In this document: positions 37,583 to 48,877 of the stretch, in pieces
Position numbering within the stretch: position 1 is the first letter of the stretch
Layout: the number at the start of each line of letters is the position of its first letter
From: Edolisoma coerulescens
Lineage: Eukaryota > Chordata > Aves > Passeriformes > Campephagidae
Assembly (NCBI GenBank): GCA_013397115.1
Contig: VWZW01007301.1
Location: 1,054,001-1,118,000 of the forward strand
Reading direction: 5' to 3'
Length of the DNA stretch: 64,000 nucleotides
Made by a program: the position numbers and the translations under genes
The notes under the pieces: generated by a model
Database searches by the model: none
Told to the model about the DNA's origin: nothing
The model's input: the letters and a program-made list of their open reading frames with translations, nothing else

Positions 37583-40500
37583 AGCAAATGGAAAAGCCAG
37601 AGCTGGCACCCCTGCAAGGTCCGAGAGTCATCATGAAATTGTTTTCTCCTTCAGTTTGGGTTTGGGGGTCGGGCTGCCTTTCCTTTCTTTGCTCTGTTAT
37701 TTCTGTGCTCACAGTTAAACACGCAGAAAGCACCTGGAATGCTTTTCAGTGACTTCTGATGTCTCTGTGGAGGATTCCCCAAACTTCCACTGGCTGAACC
37801 CTGGCTGAACACAAATTTCCTTCCTCATCCCATCCTGGAGATTTTCCTACCTCGCAGGGCTGGTTTAAGTTTAACTGTACCAGACTAGCAGCAAATTACC
37901 CCCAACATGCTGTTTTCAAGGCTTCATGCACAGAAGCATGTATTTTCATTAACAAAATGTCTTTCCCCTGCAGAAGAGAGGTGTTCCAGGTATTCTGAGA
38001 CTTCAAATATACACTGAGCAAGTGGTTTCCCATGGCCTCTCATATCTTTTGACTCTTATATTGTGCCCTCGAGAGCAACTCTCCCATTTCTGCTGTGGCA
38101 AGGTACCAGCAAGGACACACGAGTGGCAGCAGGAAGGTTACTGCAGCTGTACCCAGAGCAGCCAGGGACCTCATTTCATCCACCTGCACAGCTGGAGAGC
38201 TGGCACCAGCCAAACCCCGAGTGCCTGGACTGTGCCTGGACTCAGCACTGGTTTCAGGACACCAAGAGCAACTGTGCAGCTGATGTGATGGAGGAAAGAC
38301 TGAGAGAGGCTTTCCCTGTTTCAAATGTAGAAAATCTTGTTCATCCAAGTAAATCATAAATATACTCTTAGAGAAAGCATCAGCTACTGTGCTCACAAGA
38401 AGAGAGGCAATGGAAATTGCAGTAGGTGACGTAATTGTCTAAAACCATGAGGGACAAGCTGATGGGGTACCAGCAAGAACACTTCCAGTGGACATATCTT
38501 CATTTCTGAGGAATCTGTCCCTCTTAAGGGCTCAGCAACTTGTAGTGCTTGGCATGCTGACCTAAATCAAATCAACTGGAGGAGTCAATTTGCTTTCATT
38601 TGGGTAGGGAGAAAGGACACGTTTTCATATCCCAGATCTCGTTGGGGATCTGAATTATCTTTCTTTCCTTGCAGTCTAAAGAAATATGTGTTCATTTCCT
38701 ATGCCTGTGCACGGTTAGTGGCTCCTGGGGGAAGGAAAGAGATGTTCTCCTTGCTGCCTGGCTAGCATTTTACGAGTCCCCAGAGGTGTTGCACTCCTGT
38801 GCATCCTCAGGAGGGCAGCTGGCACACACGAGCACAAGTGGATCAGTGAAAGACACTGTTCAAAGGGAGGGGAACTTTGTAACTGATCTGTCATCATCAC
38901 ACACAGGACCTAGAGCTGTTTTTGCCAACAAGATGCAAACAGCACGACTTTTGGAAGGGAACAGTCACGAAGCAGCCGTGCTGAATACAAACACACCAGC
39001 CCTGCAATAGGGGTGGTAGCACAGCAGGAGCGGGAGGAAAAGTTTCAGTACTTCTTCTAAAGCGATATTTAAAGGAAAAAGAAGAGGCAGAAATGTCAAA
39101 GAAGTGTCTTTTAATTATGACAGGGAAAAAGATTGTAGCTATATCAGCGTGGAAGATACAAAACCTATTTCGCAAAAGGGATTATTAAAAATTTGACTTC
39201 AAGTACAAAAATGTTAAAAAGCCTCCCCCATTTCAAGATTTTCTAAAAATAAGCTGAGAGGAAGTTTTGTTTAAGAGCATAAGGCTTAAGTGCAATATAA
39301 TTGAAAGAAGATTTGATTTCCAAGAATATAAAGGATAATCAAAATTAAAGAAACTCCAACAATCTTTTAATCCCGAATAGACTTAATAATTTCAAAATAT
39401 ATTTTCCCACATCACCTTTCTGGCCCATCCTCCAGTTTTGATATCAGTGGCATGTTTGCAAAGGCTATGGAGACTGCAGTGAAATTACCTCCTCTGATCA
39501 AAACAAAGGTTTCCCACACTTCCCATGTCTTGCTCCGTCTGTAGCAGTAAACAGACAATATAAATAGACTGATCCCTTTCACTCTCCCTCTCACTGACTA
39601 AAATACAATCAATACCTCATCATCCTTTCTCCTGCACAGCAGTGCACAGGTTATTTAGCTTCTAAACACAACTGTTGAGACTGTCAGCATCAAAGGAAAT
39701 GGCAGAATTGTCCTGCACTAATACGATTCTGGCCCTAATATGATGGCCTGTGAAAGAAGGTTGCCTCCATCCTTCTGAAATCTAAACTGCATCAAGCCTT
39801 TACCAATTCCTTCCTTTCTGTCCTGCAATTGCTTTCTTCTGTTGTGGGAACTGAAGAGGCTCAATATTCCTTTAATAATCCCTAACTGAAGACCTCCAAC
39901 AGTTTCTTCAGCAGCTCATGTCCAAGAGGATCTCCTAGTAGGATCCACTCAATGCATCACTGCCAGAGCTGTGGCAAAGGGAAGAGGGATTCTAGGATCA
40001 TGTGCCTCCTCCACTGTGCCCAGAGGAGGTCAGGGGAGAGGAGGGTCTGGAGCTCAGACTCATTTTAGAAAGTTTTCTGTGAACTTCCTCCACTGCAGAC
40101 TAAGTGTTAATTCTTGTGGTGTGGGGATTGGTGGCACACAGATCATTGTACATTCCTGGAAAAAAGAGGAAGCCCCCAACTTCTGAATGGCTTACCCTTG
40201 CCTAGATCTCAGTTTCAGGATGAAGAAGGAGTTTATCAGGTGCACGCCTACTTAATTTGATTGAAGCTCTTTGTTAATGCTGCGAGACTTTCGCTAAAGA
40301 CCAGCTCTGTTGTGCTCCTTCTTCACAAAGAACAGACATCTCTAGTGTTCAGTGCTATTACACTTCCTGGCAGTTTCTGTGTTCTCCAAAACATCTGCAA
40401 AACAGGTCAGGTGATCTTGTCCACTGTGTGAAATATAATTGCAAGATGCACAACTCAGAAGCATAAACCCATGCTCAGAGAACCTCAAAGTTTGTGTGAC

Positions 40501-41884
40501 GCCGCTATCATACTCTGCAAAGCTGTTGACAACTGCCAAATACATTTCATTTACATTGAAGTCTGAGAAAAACATAATTAGCACCTCATATTAAAAAGAA
40601 GCAGCATGCTGTTGACAGTAAGCCAGGAAGCTGATCAACACAACTTCCTCAAATTAAATTTTCCTGAAAAACCTAGATGAGCACATAAATTCTAAAGAGG
40701 CTGGTGTTAGCAGCTGTGCAGCACAATCACGATGAAACTCCAAACCCTAACATTATCACTTACTCTTATAGTATGTATTTTCAGGAGATTTTCAAATTAT
40801 ATCAAGCAAATATAGTGTTTTGGGTTGGGGGCCTCTGAGTAAGGGACGGTTCGCTAAAATTAACACCACTTAAACAAGAAGCACATAGTTGCTGACAAAC
40901 TCTTGTAATTCCAGATTTGGTTGCCATCCGAGTGTACTGCTCAATTCAACATCTGCTGTGACTTTCTTTTTGGAGCTATGTGGAAATGTAGCTTTTCAAA
41001 ATTGAGATTCCCTTAACAGGCACAGTTCATAAATCTGAGAGAAGATGAAGGGACTGATTCCTACAAGTACACCAGAAGGATGACTATTTTCTTTGATTTG
41101 GTCCCAAATGCTAGCCCCGGTTGTACCAACATAAGGTTATAGGGGATTCAAATGCTTTCAGTGATGACAACTGCCCTGGCAGAATGTTACATTTATTCTG
41201 GAACTGACAGTCGAAAGGAGTAAGGGAAATATTAAGAACAGAAAACTCCCATTACCATTAATTCCAACAATTTTCGTGGATATCTAGGTACACCTGATAT
41301 CATAGTGCAGCTCAGCAGTGATTGCACAGAATTGTCTGTTGGCAGTTTGTGCAGAGGGTGAAGAAGGATTTTTCATTTCATGCATCATTTGCAACTCCCT
41401 TCAATAATTCAGCAAAGTCAATACATAGCCTTGATGCACAGTTAGGAGAAAAAGCCTGAAGCAAACAAAAGTAAGTAATCCAGAGAGTGACCAAGCATAG
41501 CTAAATCCTTTTAAGCTTTGTTCCCCCCTGCTTCCCTGCCCTTTTGCTACATACTACACAAGAGCATGTAATTGTTTGCACAAAGTTCATTGCAGTCATG
41601 GAATTTCCTTGACGTAAATACATAAGGAACAGACTCCCCTGTATCCTACAGTCATTTTAAGGGATTTTGTAGTGCCTTTGTTTGCTCAGACCATTCAGGG
41701 TTCAGACTGCTCATTCCCCCATAGTAGAGACCGGAGAGTATTCTTGGGAGAACATTTAATTTCCAAGAGTAAGAGGAAACTGTCATTTAGACTAGTGTCT
41801 TTACCCTGACCTCTGCTTCTAAAAAAGGAATGAGAGATGTCAGGAAAAAATGTAATAATACAGAAACCAGGAATCACTGCAGAA
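37583..41884. other. Non-coding DNA, no gene seen
   Basis: GC-richer at about 38060-38300 with four overlapping open frames of 62-118 codons on both strands. None is recognised, and the overlap itself argues for chance. The rest is AT-rich unique sequence. Confidence 0.65.
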
Positions 41885-41944
41885 TGACCCCACAGCCCAT
41901 AGTCCTAGGTCAAAGAGGTCAGGACCGACTTCCACAGAATGACC
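41885..41944. promoter_or_regulatory. Nuclear-receptor half-site cluster with perfect DR3
   Basis: Two exact AGGTCA half-sites (41907-41912 and 41916-41921) in direct repeat are separated by three bases (AAG). By the established 3-4-5 rule a DR3 is the preferred site of vitamin D receptor-RXR dimers. Two more half-site-like words in the opposite orientation flank it: TGACCC at 41885-41890 and TGACC at 41940-41944. The motif is directly seen. Binding in cells and any target gene are unknown. Confidence 0.5.
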
Positions 41945-43394
41945 AAAAGCCCACATTTGATACACTTCCTACTTCCCAGGTGTCAAATTCCTCCCTCAAG
42001 GTTGGGCATGCCATGTAGCCATCCTAGAGCAGGCAAAGGGCTGAATCAACAAAGCCAGGCCTCCTGTGAAACAAAGCTTCTTTATCCTCTATGGATTATG
42101 TTTTTTTTTTAAATTCAGGAATGTGACATTCAGCCTACCATAGCATCAAGAAATTGCATAAAGTCTCATGACCTTGACAGCCTGAATGACTGCTAAGAAA
42201 ATTACTAATGCTTCAGAGTTAATAAGGGAGACAATCATTCCACAAACATGACAAGCAGCTCTAGAAACCCCACAGAACAGAGAAGAGCAGGAGTGAGTCT
42301 GGGACACACACGAGGCAGTGCTTCTATGTGGAGAGGAGAGTAAACTTTCTTACTCATCACAGCACTCCTCCATTACCAATGGCTTTCTTTCATTCGCAAC
42401 CTGCTTTCCAGACACTGCTGGTGAAACAAGTCCTTCACTGCTGGGGCAACAGAAAGGAAAGCCTTGGTCAACCACCGCAAGCAGGAGGCAGGGCTGGACT
42501 CTGAGACTGCTTGAGAAAAGACTCTTGGAGAAAAATGCAGGCAGTGATCTGGGGGTTAATTTCTCTCAAGGTTTTCTTTTGAAAGAGGTTTTCTTTCCTG
42601 CTAAGAATTCAGGTTTTTTTCAGCTCCTGCTCCCTTCTCTTGCTTCAGCAGAACACAGCAAACACATTTCATTTCCTTTCCTGCCTAGTGGGATGCTGAG
42701 GAGATGTGATCTCTGAATTGGTATATGTTTCAGCTGGCCCATATTTGCAGCAAAATTTATGGCACATGCCAGTGCCTCCAGCAGCTGATTGGACACGGCC
42801 AGGGAAATGGAGAAAGCCTCAACTCGCTGAGCTTCAAAAAATGAACTTCACTTAAATGATGTATTGTTGTTTTGCAGAAAAAAGGAACACCTGGCTTGTA
42901 CAGTGGGGAAAAAGAACAAAATGCAACATTCATAAAAATGACTGAAAAGGGACTGGAGAATAAGGTTATTTTTGCTTCCACATGAGAGAACAAGCCACGA
43001 AACAGGGTTTGCAATTATCATCTGGCATATCTGTAGCTTTTGTTTCACATGATTGCATTGGCATGTCCACTAATTCAGTTTTAGTCTTCATTAACACCTC
43101 CTGCATTTTTCAGAACAGATTCAGACTGTCTGATGCTTCCCATGTCACTTGGAAGAAGTATCAGGAAATTATTATTGCTTTTCTTATGACACTACATAAT
43201 TACTTCTTCAGATATAAAAGTCATTTATATTGTATGAGTGAAATTTTGGTTTTGCTTTTCCCAGTGTACATTTTCAGTGCAGATGTACTGGCTATACCCT
43301 CAAATAAGCGAGAGCAAAACTGAATCTAGGAAAAAAAAGATTTTTTTTTTTTTGTAGCTTCAGTGCAGAAAAGATTTGCAAATATTTTTAGGTA
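41945..43394. other. Non-coding DNA, no gene seen
   Basis: A 132-codon plus-strand frame (42318-42716) and a 113-codon one (42982-43323) have no recognisable domain. A run of 13 T lies at 43341-43353. Confidence 0.65.
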
Positions 43395-43417
43395 ACTCAG
43401 AGTTTAAAACTCTGAGT
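43395..43417. repeat. 23-bp palindrome (11-bp arms, 1-base centre)
   Basis: ACTCAGAGTTT at 43395-43405 and AAACTCTGAGT at 43407-43417 are exact reverse complements around a single A. The symmetry stops sharply on both sides. It could form a small cruciform or be a dimeric protein site. No matching known motif comes to mind. Confidence 0.85.
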
Positions 43418-44093
43418 AAGGAACACATGTTCAATTCAGCTAAAATAGGAGTTAACCCAACTTGTAACTGGGCAGAGAGAAGCAGAGAGGCATGAGAGGA
43501 GAGTGAATGAGAAGAGAGGGCCCAAAGGTAATCCCTTATCTATCGAGCTCCAATCAGAATACCAAATGCAAAGCCTGTGTGTGTGTATCTGCTGGATAGA
43601 TCTGTATTTATGTATACATACATAGAAGAATATGTAAATCAAGGCACATATTTTTAGCAACAGGATATGCTGTGCTACAACACACGCTAATTTGCCTTTT
43701 CCTAAATGCTACAGAAAAGTAAATCCTGTAGCAAATTCAGCATGAAGATATAGATGCCACATCATTCATTAAACCAGACCAGATCTTTGCTAATAAGTAA
43801 ATAAACACAGCTGACTCTGAGTCCTATTTACATGCAGACTCCTGCACTCTGCACTGAGCAATAAAAAAATTAGATTACTTTTAATCCTTGGTAAGTGTGT
43901 TAGGAGATCCTAGCACCACCATGAGTGATGTTCCTGGGAGGGCAGGGGCACCTTATGGCTGTCCATTACAAGCATGTAAATAAATGGTTCTGGCATATGA
44001 GCTACTGCCTGGGAGCATTAATACAGTTACTGCCTAGAAATCCTAATTGCAAATGAGCAGCTTCACCTAATTGGTCCAGCAGCACTAATACAA
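43418..44093. other. Non-coding DNA, no gene seen
   Basis: Unique sequence with a short GT run at 43575-43586. Nothing else was recognised. Confidence 0.65.
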
Positions 44094-44127
44094 TCAAAGT
44101 ATACCCATCTTCAAAGTATACCCAGCA
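44094..44127. repeat. Two-copy tandem repeat, period 17
   Basis: TCAAAGTATACCCA occurs at 44094-44107 and again, identically, at 44111-44124. The remaining three bases of each unit differ. This is a small local duplication. Confidence 0.75.
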
Positions 44128-46355
44128 CACAAAATATGATGCCCATTTTGGTCTGTGCTGTTCTTGGAGATATAATTCAAGCCTTTGTTCTTGGGAAGCA
44201 GAATCCATTATGATGTCTATCTTATAAAGAATAATTACTTGCCAGTAAGTGCTGGTCCCAAAAGAAATATATTCTGAATTGATTAGTACTCAACCACCCA
44301 TCCCTCCATAGAGCTGGGGAGTTCTGTAATACCTTTCATAACTTTTCAATTAGATTTTGATTTGGGAGTATTTTTGCCTCCTGCCATGGAGGGAATTGTC
44401 TGGCAGAGTGCAGTGAGGAGCAGAAAGGAACTGTGAATGCTCCCAACTCACTGCTGTCTGGGGGGCTATGACAGGCTATGGTGCCCAACACCATAGGTTT
44501 AAAAAGTGCTAACATGGTATTTTCAAAATAAAAAGGGAATTAAACAGTGCTGCTAAATGCATGCCATTACATGTGTCCCTTGGTTTTTAGTTCTAAACAT
44601 TTGGTTCATGGGTTCCTCAACATTCTGGTGCTTGGGGAGACACCCTTGCCGAGACAATTCAGTGATTGCAAGCATCACTGCTCTCCTATTTCCCTGGCTA
44701 CAGTTGAATGATCTGCTAAGAACAATTCCTGAGACTTCTCTGGGCAACCCTACTCTGTACATTAGTCTGTATAAACCAGGAGACATCCAAATTCCTGGCA
44801 GTCTGAGCTGTGGGACCAGTAATTTTAGAGAATTGTATATGAGCAAAATATTCCAATGCAGAAACCACAGTCAGTTTCAAAATGATTTGCCAACCACGAA
44901 ATGAAATAAACTGGCTCGATAATCTGTTCACAAAAATTAATTCCACCAACTTTACCACTTAATCTCCTGCATCTCAAAAGGAGTCTGGAAAACTCAGTGT
45001 ATCAATGCACACATTTTTTGAGAAGTATTATATGAGAATTGATCATCACAACATACCATCAACAAAGTTGTAAAAGCACCTTGAATTTATATTTCAATAG
45101 AGAAAAGGAAACGGTCATATGCAAATTACACAAAAATATAATAACAGTGATTTCTTTGTATTATAAAGAAAACAAGACAATTTCAAGAGGCAATTTGAAA
45201 ATAGGATGCCAGGCACACTGCTTTCATCAAACCAAAGACGAATTGTTTCACAAAGGCCTGATGGGCAGACTAAAATTTACCTGCTGTTTCATCACAGTAA
45301 TTATGGTGAAAATTTGAAAAAAAAATATATAAAAATCAGTACAGGCAAGAAAAATTCCTGACCTGCTGATTCCAAAATAGTAGCCTATTTCTGTCTTTTT
45401 CAAACAGCAACATGGTATGGCAGTTTCAAGACATTTTCAGGATAAAAGCCTGTTTCTTTCAAAAGCAATTACAAATATTTCATTAACTTTGGGAGAGAAG
45501 GAAAATGAAAGACTACTATTTTACCTTTATTTCTATCTCTGTATTGATTATGACAGCTTTAAAAAAAGTCCCTTTCAAACGTGAAGGAGTTTTCCTAAAT
45601 AGCCTGATTCCTTTGCACAGTCTCCCTATGGTGTGGATGTGCATAAGGAAAACATAGTATGGGAGACTGGGAAAACACATTCTGTGCAACCATCTCGGGA
45701 TGCTCTTTCATACAGACAAATTGTCAGTGGAGCATCTTTAGAAGCAGCTTCCTAACTTAAGCCAGGGTGATTTTTCCTCTGATGTCATTTATTGATGACC
45801 TCAAAGCCTGTTTGCATCACAAGGCAGTTCTGGCAAAGGAAACACACAGAGTTGCAGTTGGGGCTCCAGGGAATGCTTCAGCACTTGCTGGTACCCAGGA
45901 GATGCTGGACCTGATTTGCTTTCCTCCCTGCTAACTCAGAGCTCACTTGTACAAATTCTCTCACATTCTTCAGGAGAAAACATTTTCTGAGAAAAATATG
46001 TGCAAACCAGCTTTTGACAAAGTTGGTCAGTATGGAAGAGATTCATAAAATGAGTAACAAATTAAAAGGAGAGTCTGACTCTCCCATGCCTTTGCTCCTG
46101 AGGAGGCGTAACACCACCCTGCCTCCTCCTGAAAGCCTCATCTCTGGTAGTGCCTGGCAGCACAGGACTGTCCCCGAGGAAGGACACGGGTCACAGGTGA
46201 GCACTGCCTGAGGAGCTGCAGCAGCACCGGTGGGTGACTCTGAGGAGAGCACCCTGAGCTAGGGCAGGGCACCGTCCACTTGGGGATGGCTCATGTCTCT
46301 ATGCCACTTGACAGAAAATTAACCCCACCAGTGCACAGACCAGGGTCTTACTTTA
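44128..46355. other. Non-coding DNA, no gene seen
   Basis: Unique sequence. Overlapping frames of 80-115 codons at 44553-44958 lie on both strands and are unrecognised. CTTCTCTGGGCAACC at 44735-44749 resembles a CR1 internal word but has no supporting flank. Confidence 0.6.
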
Positions 46356-46916
46356 CTACAATTCCCATTTGATTTTCTCTGAAACTGAGTGATTGCTTTC
46401 ACGGAAAAGCACACTCCCTATCACTGCCTTCAGCAGCTCAGCTCTCAGGGAAGTGGTTTCACTGCCAGGATATCTTTCAGACTTCAAGCAGAGTGGGACA
46501 CACCTTCTGAAGGACAGAAGGGTTGCCTTGGGCTTTTTGTAGCCACAAAAACCAGCACCCACATTACATTTAGCAAGTATCAGCTGTGCACAGAAAGTAA
46601 TTTTAGATGAGCTGGCAAACAGCATTACCAACCCCTGCAAAAGGGCCGGAGATGAAGCCTCTGAATCTTCCAGCCTGTGGCCCAGCTCTCTGGGCACAGC
46701 CTTCCTGCTCCAGCCAACAGGAGGTCTCCCGAGTAGGGAATTTGGCAGATTCAGCTTCCTCTCCTCCCATCCTGCCCTGGTCAGCCTCTGGCTGTGAGCT
46801 GAGCCTCCCTGTCCCCCTCTGGCCTGACAATGGTCTTGGCCACCCACTCTTGTTTCAAAAAGGGCTTGATTTGTTGGCCAGACTACAAGGTGGCTGCATG
46901 GATGTCCCTCAAACAA
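46356..46916 (-). other. GC-richer patch with the longest open frame (186 codons), probably non-coding
   Basis: The longest open frame in the window runs here on the minus strand. Its translation has no signal peptide, membrane segment, repeat or domain that I recognise. A 112-codon plus-strand frame (46607-46945) and a 75-codon minus-strand frame overlap it, which fits a stop-poor GC-richer patch better than a real gene. No splice or promoter signal helps. It could still be part of an unannotated transcript. Confidence 0.3.
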
Positions 46917-47340
46917 GTTTTAAAGATGTTTGGGTTTTTTGGTAGTGGGGTATTGAAGATGCATTTTACATTTGAGGAAGGATGAAAAGCTTGTAAAAGT
47001 GGTAACTTACAGGGAAATTAGATAAAAACCCCCAGATTTTGTGCAGAATGGGAAATATATTGCTCCACTTCTGTCACTTAAGTAAAAGCCTAATCCTGGA
47101 ATAAAGACACCTTCCTTCATTCCAAACACTAAAGCCACAAGGGGTTGTCTCAGCTTTGGGATCAGCACATCCTTGGATTTTTGTGGCTGTTGTCCCCCCC
47201 AGTCCTTGCTGTGCTATGTGCAATTGAATTGTTCCTCGGATTACTTGTGCTTTCCCAAGGACAATCCTAAAAGTGCAATAATCAAGATAACTTATTCTAC
47301 AAGCAGTAACACAAGACTTTTTCTCTATTTGGCATTCAGT
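46917..47340. other. Non-coding DNA, no gene seen
   Basis: Unique sequence with a C-rich run in TGTTGTCCCCCCC near 47190-47200. No gene or transposon was recognised. Confidence 0.65.
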
Positions 47341-47660
47341 TTCACAGCCTAATTAATTAGCATTTGTACAGCACTTTGAAAATATGAGATGCAATTGAAG
47401 TGTTAAGTATTATTATTAATATTAGCAGCACCACCATTTTGCTCTCCTGAATGCATTTTCCAACAGACTTGCTACAGAAAAAGTAGTCAAGCCAGCTGAA
47501 CTGACGTGCTGTAGACTTGAAATGCACTTAGAGCTCCTTCACCATGTTTGATTACAGTAAGCCAAATGGCTGGCACATCTGCATGGCTGTGCAATTTTTT
47601 TTAGTCTATTAAAAAAATTAAATCTCGTACAGCACAATTTGTTCTGAATCTGTCAGCAAG
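47341..47660. promoter_or_regulatory. Candidate conserved non-coding element
   Basis: CTAATTAATTAG at 47349-47360 is a perfect 12-bp palindrome and contains TAAT-TA-ATTA, the spacing known for paired-class homeodomain dimers (P2 site). Further on, AATTTTTTT (47593-47601) and AAAAAAATT (47611-47619) form a 9-bp inverted repeat next to a CpG-containing ATCTCGTACAGC. It reads like vertebrate enhancer sequence. Conservation is untested. Confidence 0.3.
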
Positions 47661-48230
47661 GTAGGTAGATATTGCTTTGCAGGACAGTTTGGGAATTGTT
47701 TATGAAAAGGACTCTGAGATGCTTGACTGCCGTAGGCTACCTCTCATTTGTATGTATCCAAATATGCCATCCAGAGGAAAAAAAACTGCTTCATGAGCTC
47801 TTGTAATTGTATCTTTCTCATTTAGCACAGAAACTGCTGGCAGTTAAAAGGCACAAACACTTCTAAGTAGGTGACTGATCCCTGTTGCCCTCAATTTAAA
47901 ATATAGCTGTAACTTGTAAACTCAAGAGCTCCCGGGACACATCTTTCTCGATTTCCATTTTGGTAGCTGCTGGTTTTGGCAGTGCCAAGAGGATATCTAG
48001 GATATCTGGCCTTAACCCTCTGAATTAGTTTCATTTCAAAATCAATGACTTTTAGCCCATGCTGGCTATTTTCTGCTCTCATGCTTGCTAACGCACGCAC
48101 GGGTTAGTGGCTGCAGTCATCATTTCTTCACCCAGCTGCTTTACCCACCGCATTTTTATTTCTGAGTGAGCCAAACTGTTCTGCTCGAGGTAATTTGTGG
48201 AAGCTGAGAGCTGAGTAACTCTTGGCTGCC
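47661..48230. other. Non-coding DNA, no gene seen
   Basis: Unique sequence. The part at 48090-48190 keeps several CpGs (AACGCACGCACGGG, CCACCGCATTTTTATT) in otherwise CpG-poor DNA, a weak hint of constraint. Confidence 0.6.
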
Positions 48231-48813
48231 TTAGGCCAAAGAGAGTCTGTAAATGACTGAGACTAAATCATTAATTTCCTGTGGTTTGCTTGTTGTGGTG
48301 GTCCCAGAGGCCATCACAGAACAGGACAGGCACCTGAGACATCGCTGAGTCTGTGCCTGGGCTGAGCTGGGGCAAACCTGACTGCAGAGGAGGTGAGCTG
48401 CAGCCTCCAAGCTTTGTGCAGGAGCACCTTGGGAGCACTCTGGGAACCTCTCCTGACAGTCCTGCTGCCCACCTCTAAGGGCAGAGCTGACTGGTGGCAC
48501 CAGGGACTCTCTTTGGGGTCTGCTTTGGTACCACAGTGCCCATTCCTGCCTGGGTTTCACTGCGGGAAGCAGAACCCCTGGACTTGCAAGAGATGGACCT
48601 CCCAAAACCTTACCCAGCTCATGTGTGCTATTGCAGAAGGCACGAGAAGAGAGAGCAGGGTCTGGACATTTTTGGACATTTATGGCATAATTAAATCTAA
48701 ATATTTTGCTTATTATGCTGCAAGAATTTCTATCCGTATTGATGCCTTCTTCATTCCAGATATTCTTGCCTCTCAGTTCCCACCTAACTCAAATTGTTCT
48801 TGCCATGTTGGTA
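48231..48813. other. GC-richer patch with overlapping open frames, probably non-coding
   Basis: A 124-codon minus-strand frame (48231-48605), a 162-codon plus-strand frame (48393-48881) and a 66-codon plus-strand frame overlap here. None resembles a known protein. The patch is visibly richer in G and C than its flanks and could be an exon of a non-coding transcript or an unrecognised old repeat. Nothing visible decides this. Confidence 0.35.
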
Positions 48814-48877
48814 GGAGAGGGGATTTTCACAGTAGCAAGGAAGCAGGAGAGGGGAGTTTCATAGTTGCAAAGAAGCA
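48814..48877. repeat. Tandem duplication, two copies of 32 bp
   Basis: The unit beginning GGAGAGGGGATTTTCACAG at 48814-48845 is repeated at 48846-48877 beginning GGAGAGGGGAGTTTCATAG, with 28 of 32 positions identical. It lies at the end of the 162-codon plus-strand frame, which argues that the frame is not constrained. Confidence 0.8.

Noticed and set aside
37344..37733. Processed retrocopy on the minus strand (118-codon frame followed by an A-rich tail)
   Set aside because: The frame matches nothing I know, no AATAAA lies just before the A tract, and no target duplication is seen. Processed copies are also uncommon in birds.
44735..44749. CTTCTCTGGGCAACC as a second CR1 fragment
   Set aside because: Only 15 bases agree with the CR1 internal consensus and the flanks do not continue the match.
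46356..46916. 186-codon minus-strand frame as a protein gene
   Set aside because: No known domain. Other long frames overlap it on both strands, as expected in a GC-richer patch.
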